Positions 25,747 through 33,207 of a stretch of DNA of 49,688 nucleotides are shown here, one piece after another. A program made the position numbers and the translations under genes. Below the pieces are notes generated by a model. The model was not told where the DNA came from, searched no databases, and saw only the letters and a program-made list of their open reading frames with translations. This DNA is from Actinokineospora sp. NBRC 105648 (GTDB lineage Bacteria; Actinomycetota; Actinomycetes; Mycobacteriales; Pseudonocardiaceae). The stretch covers positions 1 through 49,688 of the forward strand of contig NZ_BSTR01000031.1 of the NCBI RefSeq assembly GCF_030269645.1, read 5' to 3'. Position 1 is the first letter of the stretch; every line of letters starts with the position of its first letter.

Positions 25747-25944
25747 CCGGCCCGGTACCTCCTCCTGACCCGTCGAGACAGTGGTGAACAAGATGCCACA
25801 CGCGGTTGTCTCGCGGTCGATAAACGTGAATAACGGTAAGGGGACCCCATCATCTGTACTAGGCCAGACGCACGAGCACCCATCCGCCATCAGCACGACA
25901 AGGCTGTCGGCAGGACGCTGGTGGGACGCCGCGGCGGCCCCGAT

Positions 25945-25974
25945 GTGACGGCGACGCGGGCCGCTGGTTATAGT
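25945..25974 (+). promoter_or_regulatory. Promoter of tRNA-Gly
   Basis: GTGACG (25945-25950), an 18-base spacer and TATAGT (25969-25974) form a recognisable sigma-70 promoter about 28 bases before the tRNA. The stretch 25747-25944, upstream of the ECF gene, has a locally AT-rich patch near 25815-25860 but no other feature I can support. Confidence 0.6.
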
Positions 25975-26001
25975 CTGCTCCGCACCGGTGATCCGGCGCA
26001 G

Positions 26002-26074
26002 GCGGACGTAGCGCAGTTGGTAGCGCATCACCTTGCCAAGGTGAGGGTCGCGAGTTCGAGTCTCGTCGTCCGCT
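26002..26074 (+). tRNA. tRNA-Gly (anticodon GCC)
   Basis: A cloverleaf can be drawn: acceptor GCGGACG/CGTCCGC, anticodon stem TCACC/GGTGA with loop TTGCCAA (anticodon GCC), T-stem GCGAG/CTCGT with loop TTCGAGT, and D-arm with GTTGGTAG. The discriminator base is T26074. CCA is not encoded. The GCC anticodon reads GGC and GGU glycine codons, the commonest in high-GC genomes. Confidence 0.96.
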
Positions 26075-26080
26075 CAGCCG

Positions 26081-26108
26081 AAGGCCCCCTTGTTGTCAAG
26101 GGGGCCTT
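26081..26108 (+). terminator. Hairpin terminator after tRNA-Gly
   Basis: AAGGCCCCCTTG (26081-26092) and CAAGGGGGCCTT (26097-26108) form a perfect 12-bp stem with loop TTGT, seven bases after the tRNA. It may also serve transcripts coming from the other side. Confidence 0.85.
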
Positions 26109-26148
26109 CGTCATGTTCCGGTCAGCCCCCCGTCCGGTCGGACTCGGC

Positions 26149-26448
26149 TCAGACCATGTCGGGGCGGAACGGGTCGTGCTCGGCGAGCAGCTTCTCCACC
26201 CGCGCGCGGTCGATCCGCGAGGCCACGGCGGAGTCCTCCTGGCGGTCCCGGATCACCTTGGCGAGGGTGAACGCCGAGGTGATCGTGTACAGCGCGCCGA
26301 TCGCGAGGAACGCGCGCACCCACGGGTCGACGGGTAAGACCGCGATGCCGACGCTGATCGCCACCAGCGAGATTCCGAACGACAGCGCCGCCTGGGCGAA
26401 GAAGGCCGAGGTGGTCGGCGACGACGGGGTCTTGGGCTGAGAGGTCAT
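26149..26448 (-). CDS. YiaA/YiaB-type two-helix membrane protein
   Basis: 99 residues from the ATG at 26448. Two hydrophobic helices (about 15-37 and 43-63) separated by a short VLPVDPW turn match the YiaAB two-helix domain, followed by a charged tail. Function of the family is unknown. In-frame ATGs at 26460 and 26484 are also possible, and none has a clear ribosome-binding site. It lies 44 bases or less after the methyltransferase gene on the same strand. Confidence 0.75.
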   Translation of the reverse strand: MTSQPKTPSSPTTSAFFAQAALSFGISLVAISVGIAVLPVDPWVRAFLAIGALYTITSAFTLAKVIRDRQEDSAVASRIDRARVEKLLAEHDPFRPDMV

Positions 26449-26492
26449 GGGAATGAGCATCGGCAACGGCGGCGCCGCCGTCATGCGTAGCT

Positions 26493-28073
26493 CTACTCGA
26501 CTTCACCGAACGCACTACGCACTGCGCGCTCGAGCAGCGGTAGCGCGGCGAGGTCGCCCGTGGTTGTCAGCTCCCGCGCCACTCGGATGACCTCTTGTGC
26601 TGCCGGGGTCACCGGATCCGGTAGCGGTAGGAGACCGACGTACTGCGTGATCCACCGACGCCTCCCCGCGTAGAGGCGGTTGCCGCAGACCTCGTCGTAG
26701 AAGCGGGCCCCGAAAGTCGAGTTGGCGATGCCGAGCACCAGGTGGGCCAGTTCGTCACCCCCGAGCTCGGGGACGCTTATCCAGTAGCAGTCGCCGTTGA
26801 CGACCGCGCCGCTGCGGTCGACGGTGAACCGCGGCTCCGGGCTGATGTCCGGGAAGACGATCTTCGGCTCGCGCCACAGCGCGGGCCGCTGCGGAACCCA
26901 GATCTCGAACCACTCCCGCCCGGCGGCGGTCAGGTAGCCGCGGGACTCCAGCCGGGCGCGGTGCGACTCCAGGTAGGCCGCCGCGCGCGGGTGGTCCTTG
27001 AGGTCGACGACCGCGCGGGTCGGCAGGTCGAGGTACGGGTAGAGGACCCGTGCGCGCGGCGGACCGGGCGGCAGCCACGCGCGGACGTCGTGGTGGGTGA
27101 GCAGCGGGCGCAACAGCTGCGCCTCGGGTGAGTGCTCGGGAGGCAGACCGTCCCAGTCCTCGCTGATGAACACCGGGTCGGCGGTGGTCTTGATCCCCAC
27201 CCGGATCTTGGCCAGCTCGCCCAGCGACCGCCAGGTGCGACTGCGCACGTCGGCGTGCCTGCGTTCGCGCGCGGGGGTCGTCAGCCGCCAGGGCTGCTCG
27301 GGTGTGCCCCGGACGAGCGTGCCGGTGGAGACCGCGAACGTCCGCGCACCAACGCGGATGACCCGGTCCTCGTCGGCGGTAAGAGCGGCGTAGAGGTCAC
27401 CTTCAGGCGCCTCTTGATCTACCTGGTACGCACTGGCGTAGCGGGCTTCCGCTTGCTCCCCCTTAACCGCGATCACAATGGCAGGCAGGACTGCCGCCTC
27501 GAACAGCCGGGTGTCCCCGAGGTCGAAAACCTCCCGTACGGCCAACTGCTTCCCTAAGAGGGCCCGGACGTTAGCCCCCGCGCGCGTGGTGAGGAAGCGG
27601 TTGGAGCACAGCAGCCCGAGCACCCCGCCGGGCCGCAACAGCTCCGGCACGACCGCGACGAACGGGTGGGTCAGGTCGATCCGGCCGCGCAGCCCGTAGC
27701 GGGCCGCCAGCCGCGCGGCCGCCGCCCCGCCGAGCACCTGGGTGCGCACGTAGGGCGGGTTGGTGATCACCAGGTCGAACGAGCCGGGCCCGGGCGTGGC
27801 CTCGGTGAAGTCCGCCTGGGTCAGCTCGGCGTGCGGCAGCCGCGCCTTGGCCGTGGCCACCGCGTCGGCGTCCAGGTCGAAGCCCACCAGCTCGGCGTCC
27901 GGCCAGTGCGCGGCGACCGCGGCCAGCAGCTCGCCGTCACCGCAGGCCGGGTCGAGCACCCGGATCGGCCCGTCGGTCGCCGGCAGCACCCGCCGCACGC
28001 GCCCGGCCAGGAACCCCGCCAGGGCCGCGGGCGTGTAGTGCGCGCCGAGGCGTTTGCGGTGGTCGATGGGCAT
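26493..28073 (-). CDS. N6-adenine DNA methyltransferase (TaqI/Eco57I-like), no endonuclease partner
   Basis: 526 residues. SAM-binding motif I is VLDPACGDG (39-47) and the catalytic motif is NPPY (105-108), in the order typical of gamma-class N6-adenine methyltransferases. The C-terminal half (about 270-510) resembles a TaqI-type target-recognition domain (GIKTTADPVFI.., RGYLTAAGREWFEIWVPQ). It probably methylates adenine in a specific DNA site. No restriction endonuclease is beside it: neighbours are a YiaAB-like gene and DUF2252. So it is either an orphan or an unrecognised single-gene system. Length is far short of fused type IIG enzymes. The ATG at 28073 begins MPIDHRKRLGAHYTP, a usual start. 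Confidence 0.87.
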   Translation of the reverse strand: MPIDHRKRLGAHYTPAALAGFLAGRVRRVLPATDGPIRVLDPACGDGELLAAVAAHWPDAELVGFDLDADAVATAKARLPHAELTQADFTEATPGPGSFDLVITNPPYVRTQVLGGAAAARLAARYGLRGRIDLTHPFVAVVPELLRPGGVLGLLCSNRFLTTRAGANVRALLGKQLAVREVFDLGDTRLFEAAVLPAIVIAVKGEQAEARYASAYQVDQEAPEGDLYAALTADEDRVIRVGARTFAVSTGTLVRGTPEQPWRLTTPARERRHADVRSRTWRSLGELAKIRVGIKTTADPVFISEDWDGLPPEHSPEAQLLRPLLTHHDVRAWLPPGPPRARVLYPYLDLPTRAVVDLKDHPRAAAYLESHRARLESRGYLTAAGREWFEIWVPQRPALWREPKIVFPDISPEPRFTVDRSGAVVNGDCYWISVPELGGDELAHLVLGIANSTFGARFYDEVCGNRLYAGRRRWITQYVGLLPLPDPVTPAAQEVIRVARELTTTGDLAALPLLERAVRSAFGEVE

Positions 28074-28112
28074 CGCAGGAGGGTGTCACACCGCCCGGCG
28101 GCCGGTCGCCGA

Positions 28113-29510
28113 TCAGTCCTCGACCAGCGCGGCCAGCCGCCCGGACCCCACCGCTGCGACCAGGGCGGCGTGGTCGGCCTCGGTCTGGTCGGCGTAGTCG
28201 ACGGCGAAGCGGCCGAACGCGGTGTCCAGCTCCTCGCCGCCCGAGCCGGCGCCGCAGTAGCCGGCGAGCAGCCGCGGGTCCACCGACCGGGTGTGCGCGC
28301 GGGCGAGCAGGGCACCGGCGAAGCGGCCGTAGTCGTCGAGGTGGTCGCGCTCCAGGGTGGTGGGGTCGATCTCGCCCTTGCGGTTGCGGAACTGGCGGAC
28401 GATGTAGTGCCTGCCCTCGACGGTGGTCCAGCCGAGCAGGATGTCGGTCTCGGCCTGCACCAGGCGGGCGCCGTGCACGATCCGCTTGCCCTCGTGCTTG
28501 GCCGCGCCCAGGCCGAGGTGCGCGGCCAGCGCCGAGGGCTGCGCCTCCTTGACCTGCAGCACCAGTGCCTCGTCGCCGTTGCCGTGCAGCAGCACCAGGT
28601 AGTTGCGCAGGCCCACGCTGCCGGTACCGACCACGCGGAACGCCACGTCGGACACGCTGTAGCGCATGATCAGGTTGCGCCGGGACTCGCGCAGCGTGTC
28701 GACGTAGGCGGGCAGCGCGGCGACCACCGCGTCGGCCACCCGGGCGTCGACCGGGGTCAGCACCGGCGGGTCGGTGACGAACCGCCACCGCTGGTCCGCC
28801 CCGCGCTGGGTCCACTTGGCCGCGACCCGCGCGCTGGTGTTCTTGCGCGCCTTCTTGGCCGCCTTGGCGAAGTCGTCGAGCAGGGCGGCGGCGTCGACCT
28901 TGGTCAGCACGGACTCGTCGCCCAGCGCCGACCAGGACTCCAGGAACGGCTGCTCGGCCAGGTGGTCGAGCGCCTTGCGGTAGGAGCGCACCACGTCCTC
29001 GGCGGCCTCCCGGCAGCCCTTCTCCGACACCCCGCCCTCGCGCCCGGCCAGCACGATGCTGGTGGCCAGCCGCTTGAGGTCCCACTCCCAGGGGCCGGGG
29101 ACGGTCTCGTCGAAGTCGTTGATGTCCATCACGATCCGGCCCTCGGGCGTGCCGTAGAGCCCGAAGTTGGCCGCGTGCGCGTCGCCGCAGAGCTGGGCCT
29201 CGAGGCCGTTGCCCGGGGTGAGCGCGAGATCGGCGGCCATCAGCCCGGCGCTGCCCCGGAAGAAGGCGAACGGCGAGACCAGCATCCGGCCCACCCGCAG
29301 CGGGACGAGGTCGGGCACCCGGCCGGTGTTGCTCTCGTCGACGAAGTCCGGCACTGCGGGCCGGTCGGCGGCCAGCCGGACCACCCGGTGCTCGGCGTGC
29401 GCGACCTCCTCCCGCAACGCCCGCCCGCGCGCGTAGACCTCGCTCGGCTCGACCCAGTGCCCCAGCGCGACAGCGGCCCGCGCGCGTACCCGTTCACCCA
29501 TGCGGGTCAT
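28113..29510 (-). CDS. DUF2252 family protein
   Basis: 465 residues. Signature segments are FFRGSAGLMAADL, LCGDAHAANFG, IVMDINDFDET and WEWDLKRLATS. The CGDAHAANFG and DINDFDE motifs resemble the catalytic and metal loops of aminoglycoside-phosphotransferase-like kinases, and DUF2252 is considered kinase-like, but no substrate is known. ATG triplets at 29513, 29510 and 29501 are all possible, and I chose the middle one. It is divergent from the epimerase gene and 39 bases upstream of the methyltransferase gene. Confidence 0.9.
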   Translation of the reverse strand: MTRMGERVRARAAVALGHWVEPSEVYARGRALREEVAHAEHRVVRLAADRPAVPDFVDESNTGRVPDLVPLRVGRMLVSPFAFFRGSAGLMAADLALTPGNGLEAQLCGDAHAANFGLYGTPEGRIVMDINDFDETVPGPWEWDLKRLATSIVLAGREGGVSEKGCREAAEDVVRSYRKALDHLAEQPFLESWSALGDESVLTKVDAAALLDDFAKAAKKARKNTSARVAAKWTQRGADQRWRFVTDPPVLTPVDARVADAVVAALPAYVDTLRESRRNLIMRYSVSDVAFRVVGTGSVGLRNYLVLLHGNGDEALVLQVKEAQPSALAAHLGLGAAKHEGKRIVHGARLVQAETDILLGWTTVEGRHYIVRQFRNRKGEIDPTTLERDHLDDYGRFAGALLARAHTRSVDPRLLAGYCGAGSGGEELDTAFGRFAVDYADQTEADHAALVAAVGSGRLAALVED

Positions 29511-29625
29511 CATGCCTGGTGGCGGGCGAGGGAAAACGCGGTTCCAGGCCGGTGGTACGTTCGGCCGGCCGGGTCCGCGTGGCCGCAGGCCCCTCGCCGA
29601 TCCCGAACGCAGAAGAGGCGACCCG

Positions 29626-30720
29626 TTGATCTCCTTCATCGTCGGCACCACGGCGGAACTGATCAAGATCGCGCCGGTGTACCAGGCGATCGTGGACCGC
29701 GGTACCCGCCCAAAGATCTGGTTCACCGCCCAGCACGTGGCCGAGGTGGCCGACGTCCTCACCGACCTGCGGCTCCCCGACCCGGACGTGTGGCTGGTGC
29801 CGCGCGAGCGCGCCGACAACCTGGAGACCCCCGGCCAGGTCCCGGCCTGGGCCGCCACCGTCGCCCGCACGGCGTGGGCCAGGCGCGCGGAGCTGAGGGC
29901 GGCGCTCACCGAGGACGGCCGACCCCCGCTCGTCGTGGTGCACGGCGACACCTTCACCACCCCGTACGGCTCGCTGATCGGCAAGCGCCTCCTCGGGGCC
30001 CGCGTGGCCCACGTCGAGGCGGGCACCCGCTCGGGCAGCCTGCTCAGCCCGCTCCCGGAGGAGCTGAACCGCAAGATCGCGGCCCGGCTGGTGGACATCC
30101 ACTTCGCCCCCACCCCCCGCGAGGTCGCCAACCTGCGCGGCGCGCGTGGAGTGGTCGTCGACACCGAGGCCAACACCGCGATCGACTCGATGCGCCGTGC
30201 GATCGACGAGCCGGTGATGGACGGCGTGCCCGAGCGCTTCGGCCTGGCCACCCTGCACCGCTTCGAGCTGCTGTCCCGCCCGGACAAGTACCGCGAGGCC
30301 CTGGAGATCCTGCGCGCGGCGAGCCGCGACCTGCCGGTGCTGTACATGGCGGGCGCCCCGGAGCGCGAGAAGATCGAGCGGCTCGGCCTGCGAGACCTGT
30401 TCGACGACCGCTTCCAGATCCACCCCAAGCAGCGCTACCTGCGCTTCCTGCCGCTGATCGCCCGGGCGGAGTACGTCGTCACCGACTCCGGCGGCCTCCA
30501 GGAGGAGTGCGGTTACCTGGGGACGCCGTGCGCCATCCACCGGCAGCGCACCGAACGGCACGTGGGCATCGGCCAGAACATCCTGCTCACCGAGATGAGC
30601 GGAACCAAACTCCAGGAGTTCCTGACCGACTACCCAACCAGGCGCGCGGTGTCGCTGGTGGACAAGTACCACCCCAGCGAGCTCATCGCCAGCACCCTTT
30701 CCCAGCTGGGCTACTGCTAG
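29626..30720 (+). CDS. UDP-GlcNAc 2-epimerase-like protein (WecB family)
   Basis: 364 residues. The TTG at 29626 is preceded by GAGG with a 7-base gap and gives the usual family N-terminus (ISFIVGTTAELIKIAPV). WecB motifs are present: VVHGDT, HVEAGTRSG, ATLHRFE and VVTDSGGLQEECGYLGTPC. Enzymes of this family interconvert UDP-GlcNAc and UDP-ManNAc for envelope polymers. The motif reads HRFE where HRxEN is usual, so substrate may differ. No glycan operon is directly attached. Its stop shares a CTAG with the stop of the convergent gene. Confidence 0.9.
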   Translation: MISFIVGTTAELIKIAPVYQAIVDRGTRPKIWFTAQHVAEVADVLTDLRLPDPDVWLVPRERADNLETPGQVPAWAATVARTAWARRAELRAALTEDGRPPLVVVHGDTFTTPYGSLIGKRLLGARVAHVEAGTRSGSLLSPLPEELNRKIAARLVDIHFAPTPREVANLRGARGVVVDTEANTAIDSMRRAIDEPVMDGVPERFGLATLHRFELLSRPDKYREALEILRAASRDLPVLYMAGAPEREKIERLGLRDLFDDRFQIHPKQRYLRFLPLIARAEYVVTDSGGLQEECGYLGTPCAIHRQRTERHVGIGQNILLTEMSGTKLQEFLTDYPTRRAVSLVDKYHPSELIASTLSQLGYC

Positions 30721-31073
30721 GGATCGACCACCGCGGGATCGGGGAGTTCGGCAATGGGCTCGTCCCCGAACGAATACACCTCCAGGCACGACAAGTAACC
30801 ACCACCGGCGAAGAGGATCACGCCACCGACGGTCTGGCCGTCGACACCGCGGATCGATCCCTCACCCACAACGGGATTCCCAGGCTCCTGCGGCGCGGGC
30901 CCGACGGCGGAGCGATCGACCACGAGATCAACGGTCGCACACCCACACCGACAACCTGACGCCACGCGGGCGTACGGGAGCTGCTTCGCGAGGGCGGCAC
31001 CCAAGTCGTTGTCCGGCAGCAGCTTGCGCACCACCGCGACGACGCCGTCGGGCACCTCGGCTGGAGTGTTCAT
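30717..31073 (-). CDS. Hypothetical small protein
   Basis: 118 residues from ATG 31073; a longer frame begins at 31097. Features are a GCRCGCATVDL cysteine-rich stretch (about 41-51) and a mixed hydrophobic second half. I do not recognise it. It converges on the epimerase gene, and their TAG stops overlap in one CTAG, which supports it as a real gene. Confidence 0.65.
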   Translation of the reverse strand: MNTPAEVPDGVVAVVRKLLPDNDLGAALAKQLPYARVASGCRCGCATVDLVVDRSAVGPAPQEPGNPVVGEGSIRGVDGQTVGGVILFAGGGYLSCLEVYSFGDEPIAELPDPAVVDP

Positions 31074-31151
31074 GGTCCGCCCAGCGTAGAACGGCACCGC
31101 AACCCAGTTTCCCCGGACGAGTGAATCAGGTCACTGCCGGGTTGCGGGCAT

Positions 31152-31272
31152 CTATTTGGACAAATAGTGGCCAGGTCGAAGTAAATGCCCAGGTAGCCAC
31201 TGCAGTCGCCTGTTGACTACCCACAGGGAATTCATTGACAAAAATGAGCCGACACCGCAAACGCTGTTTGCG
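31152..31272. promoter_or_regulatory. Low-GC stretch with two palindromes
   Basis: CTATTTG-GA-CAAATAG (31152-31167) and CGCAAAC-GCT-GTTTGCG (31256-31272) are perfect inverted repeats in a visibly AT-richer stretch (about 31130-31347) upstream of the DUF3892 gene. TTGACA at 31235-31240 and TTGACT at 31213-31218 could be -35 boxes, but no well-spaced -10 is convincing. The sites may bind a repressor. Confidence 0.5.
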
Positions 31273-31347
31273 CTAAACACGAAGAACAGCCAACACTCGG
31301 ACATCACAACGCCCCACAGGGGCCAATCCGGATTGGCAGGTATCACC

Positions 31348-31620
31348 GTGTCCGCACGAGTAACACACATCCGCCCGGACGGCGGCAACGAGCACAAGCA
31401 CATCACGCACGTCAAGCGGGTGATCCCGAACGGAACCCCCGAATCCGTCACCGTCGCCGAGATGGTCACCTACCTCGACAACGGCAACCGAGCCCACACC
31501 CTGGAGAACGGTGAGCGCGCCGAGATCCACGTGCGCCGCCCCAGCACGGGCAAGCCGTACATCCAGACCCAGGCTGATGGACAGTGGTCCAACAACCTGC
31601 TCGCCCTGCCGAAGTTCTGA
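31348..31620 (+). CDS. DUF3892 family protein
   Basis: 90 residues. ARVTHIRPDGG, EMVTYLDNGN, and PYIQTQADGQWSNNLLALP match the DUF3892 family, small proteins of unknown function found in many bacteria. The GTG at 31348 follows CAGG with a 7-base gap; a frame open from 31213 adds 45 residues of low-GC, unconserved sequence. It begins an accessory region with toxin-antitoxin genes. Confidence 0.8.
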   Translation: MSARVTHIRPDGGNEHKHITHVKRVIPNGTPESVTVAEMVTYLDNGNRAHTLENGERAEIHVRRPSTGKPYIQTQADGQWSNNLLALPKF

Positions 31621-31709
31621 CCCCCGCCTGCTGGTGGTGCCCCTGGCCACCACCAGCAGGCAGTCCAACGGCCGCCGTCTCCCGGTCGGCGCGGGACCAC
31701 TTGCGAGAC

Positions 31710-31727
31710 TTCTGAAAAAGTTCAGAA
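31710..31727. promoter_or_regulatory. Inverted repeat before the antitoxin-like gene
   Basis: TTCTGAA-AAAG-TTCAGAA is a perfect 7-bp inverted repeat ending nine bases before the ATG at 31736. Its place fits an autoregulatory operator of a toxin-antitoxin pair. Confidence 0.5.
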
Positions 31728-31735
31728 TTGGCGTC

Positions 31736-32194
31736 ATGACCACCGAGGTGCAGTGGAGCGAGCTGCAACGCGACCCCAAGGGCGTCGCCGCACTCGCCGA
31801 CCAGGGCGACGTGCTCGTCCGCCGTCGCGACGGGGCGGCGCTGCTGCTCGTCCGGGAGGACCGCACGCGCTCGGCCGCGGCGGGATCGGTCACTGCCGCA
31901 CGGGCGTTGCGCAACGTCTTGGCGCACCTGCCGCCGGACATCGTGACCGTCGCCCTGCTGGAGGAATTCCCTTGGGCGGACGTACTCCCACAGGAAGACC
32001 AACTCCAGTTCGCGCGTGATTTCGTCCGCGCCTTCCAAGCCTCCGCCGAACTGGGCCACTGGTCGGTCCTCGAACAAGCCGTGACGGAATGGCGCAGCAC
32101 CGCAGCCGTCCACGCCGACCCCGAACTCCGGACCGCCCTCAGCGGCCCCCTCGGCGACGACTTCGGCGAGGTCCCCACCCCGGTGAACCACTGA
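31736..32194 (+). CDS. Phd-like antitoxin (DUF6247-type)
   Basis: 152 residues. The N-terminus (EVQWSELQRDPKGVAALADQGDVLVRRRDGAALLLVRED) resembles prevent-host-death antitoxins, which bind DNA as dimers. The C-terminal FPWADVLPQEDQ and TEWRSTAAVHADPELR segments recur in a family that in actinomycetes is paired with a RelE-like toxin. It starts at ATG 31736 behind an inverted repeat, and the toxin gene follows after three bases. Because that toxin is frameshifted, this antitoxin may be a leftover. Family name is from memory of similar proteins. Confidence 0.75.
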   Translation: MTTEVQWSELQRDPKGVAALADQGDVLVRRRDGAALLLVREDRTRSAAAGSVTAARALRNVLAHLPPDIVTVALLEEFPWADVLPQEDQLQFARDFVRAFQASAELGHWSVLEQAVTEWRSTAAVHADPELRTALSGPLGDDFGEVPTPVNH

Positions 32195-32197
32195 CCC

Positions 32198-32529
32198 ATG
32201 CCCGCCGAACGCGGCGTCGCCCCACCCCAACGCCCCGGCGGCTGGGAAGCCCGGTTCGCCACCACCGAAGCAGCCAAGGGCTGGGAACAGCTCTGCCAAG
32301 CCGCCCGAGCCAACACCTGGGAGGCCTGGATCGTGCTGACCGAACGACCGACCGCGCCAGAGAATCCCGCTCGGCAGCACCGCCTCCGGGGCACCCTGGG
32401 CGCTCGCGAGCTCGCGGGCACAGTGTTGGACCAATGGCCATACGAGGTCACAGCGGGCGGCCGGATCTGGTACTGCCCAGAACGTGGGTGACCCATGCGG
32501 GCACGGGCCGCCCCAAGCAGACCGACTAG
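32198..32529 (+). pseudogene. Frameshifted RelE-like toxin
   Basis: The frame from ATG 32198 encodes GWEARFATTEAAKGWEQLC, RQHRLRGTLGARELAGTVLDQWPYEV and GGRIWYC, a pattern of RelE-like toxins of actinomycetes, but it stops at 32491 after 97 residues. The missing end, TWVTHAGTGRPKQTD then TAG at 32527-32529, follows in another frame. In relatives WYxxxDxxxTVWV runs straight through, so a small deletion near 32475-32486 broke the frame. It follows the Phd-like antitoxin. It is most likely inactive, unless it is a sequencing error. Confidence 0.75.
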
Positions 32530-32586
32530 CCCTCGCGGACAACGAGGCCGATGGCGCAGGCCACGCCGGTACCGCCCATGCCGCAG
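32529..32586 (-). repeat. Orphan copy of the msrA 3' end
   Basis: 58 bp match 33211-33268, the last codons of msrA, with five differences (53/58). On the minus strand it still reads [19 protein letters not shown] and then TAG. Of the five differences, three are silent and two lie in one codon (Gly to Val). This looks like the end of a second msrA allele left behind by recombination or insertion. Its stop overlaps the stop of the broken toxin in a CTAG. Confidence 0.85.
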
Positions 32587-32658
32587 GCAATACGCCGACC
32601 CGAAGCTTGATCATGGCTGACACCGGGCAGCGCGCCCTTGCGCCAGCACGCCAGCGGA

Positions 32659-32676
32659 CGTACATTATCTTGTACG
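32659..32676. promoter_or_regulatory. yefM operator-like palindrome
   Basis: CGTACA-TTATCT-TGTACG is a perfect 6-bp inverted repeat. It overlaps a likely -10 (TATCTT, 32666-32671) and is 17 bases before the YefM start. E. coli YefM binds palindromes with a TGTACA core over its promoter, so autoregulation is likely here. Confidence 0.65.
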
Positions 32677-32693
32677 TCGAAGGGAGGGTGCTA

Positions 32694-32945
32694 GTGAAGA
32701 CCATGAGCTACTCCGAGTCTCGCGCGAAGTACGCCGAGACCCTCGACTCCGTGGTCAATGACCGCGAAGAGGTCGTGATCACGCGGGCAGGCCACGAACC
32801 GGTCGTCATCGTGTCGCTGGATGACTACCAGTCACTCAAGGAGACCGCCTACCTGCTCCGCAGCCCGGAGAACGCCCGGCGACTGATCACGGCCATCGAG
32901 CGACTGGAGTCCGGCGGCGGCGCACAGCACGACTTGGCCGAATGA
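32694..32945 (+). CDS. yefM: YefM-type antitoxin
   Basis: 83 residues: MKTMSYSESRAKYAETLDSV, EEVVITRAGHEPVVIVSLDDY and a C-terminal YoeB-binding segment with ERLESGGGAQHDLAE. It neutralises YoeB and represses the operon. The GTG at 32694 has GGGAGGG five bases upstream; the ATG three codons later is worse placed. The gene overlaps yoeB by ATGA. The pair sits between two copies of the msrA 3' end. Confidence 0.94.
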   Translation: MKTMSYSESRAKYAETLDSVVNDREEVVITRAGHEPVVIVSLDDYQSLKETAYLLRSPENARRLITAIERLESGGGAQHDLAE

Positions 32946-33202
32946 AGCTGACCTGGGACGAACTCGCCTGGGAAGACTACGTCTGGTGGCAGTCCGAGGA
33001 TCGCAAGATCCTCAGGCGCATCAACGAGCTGATCAAGGACGTCACCCGCAACGGCAACGAGGGGATCGGCAAACCAGAGCCGTTGAAGCACGGCTTCCAG
33101 GGCTACTGGTCCCGCCGCATCACCGACGAACATCGCTTGATCTACAAACTGGCAGGGGACGAGGTCCGCATCGCCGCTTGCCGCTACGACTACGGCAAGT
33201 AG
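32942..33202 (+). CDS. yoeB: YoeB-type ribosome-dependent mRNA endonuclease toxin
   Basis: 86 residues aligning without gaps to E. coli YoeB through residue 84. E46 (GKPEPLKH) and R65 (EHRL) of the active site are present. The third catalytic residue, His83 in E. coli (ACRYHY), is Asp83 here (ACRYDY, codon GAC), a one-base change from CAC. YoeB cleaves mRNA in the ribosomal A site. With Asp83 the activity may be reduced, or the usual His may vary in this lineage. The start overlaps the yefM stop (ATGA). Confidence 0.93.
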   Translation: MKLTWDELAWEDYVWWQSEDRKILRRINELIKDVTRNGNEGIGKPEPLKHGFQGYWSRRITDEHRLIYKLAGDEVRIAACRYDYGK

Positions 33203-33207
33203 AGCCC

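Noticed and set aside
27666..30959. A very long open frame (over 1000 codons) on the plus strand
   Set aside because: It runs antisense to the methyltransferase and DUF2252 genes and then out of frame through the epimerase gene. Its composition (Arg, Gly, Pro, His, Gln) is typical of GC-rich shadow frames and it has no family motifs.
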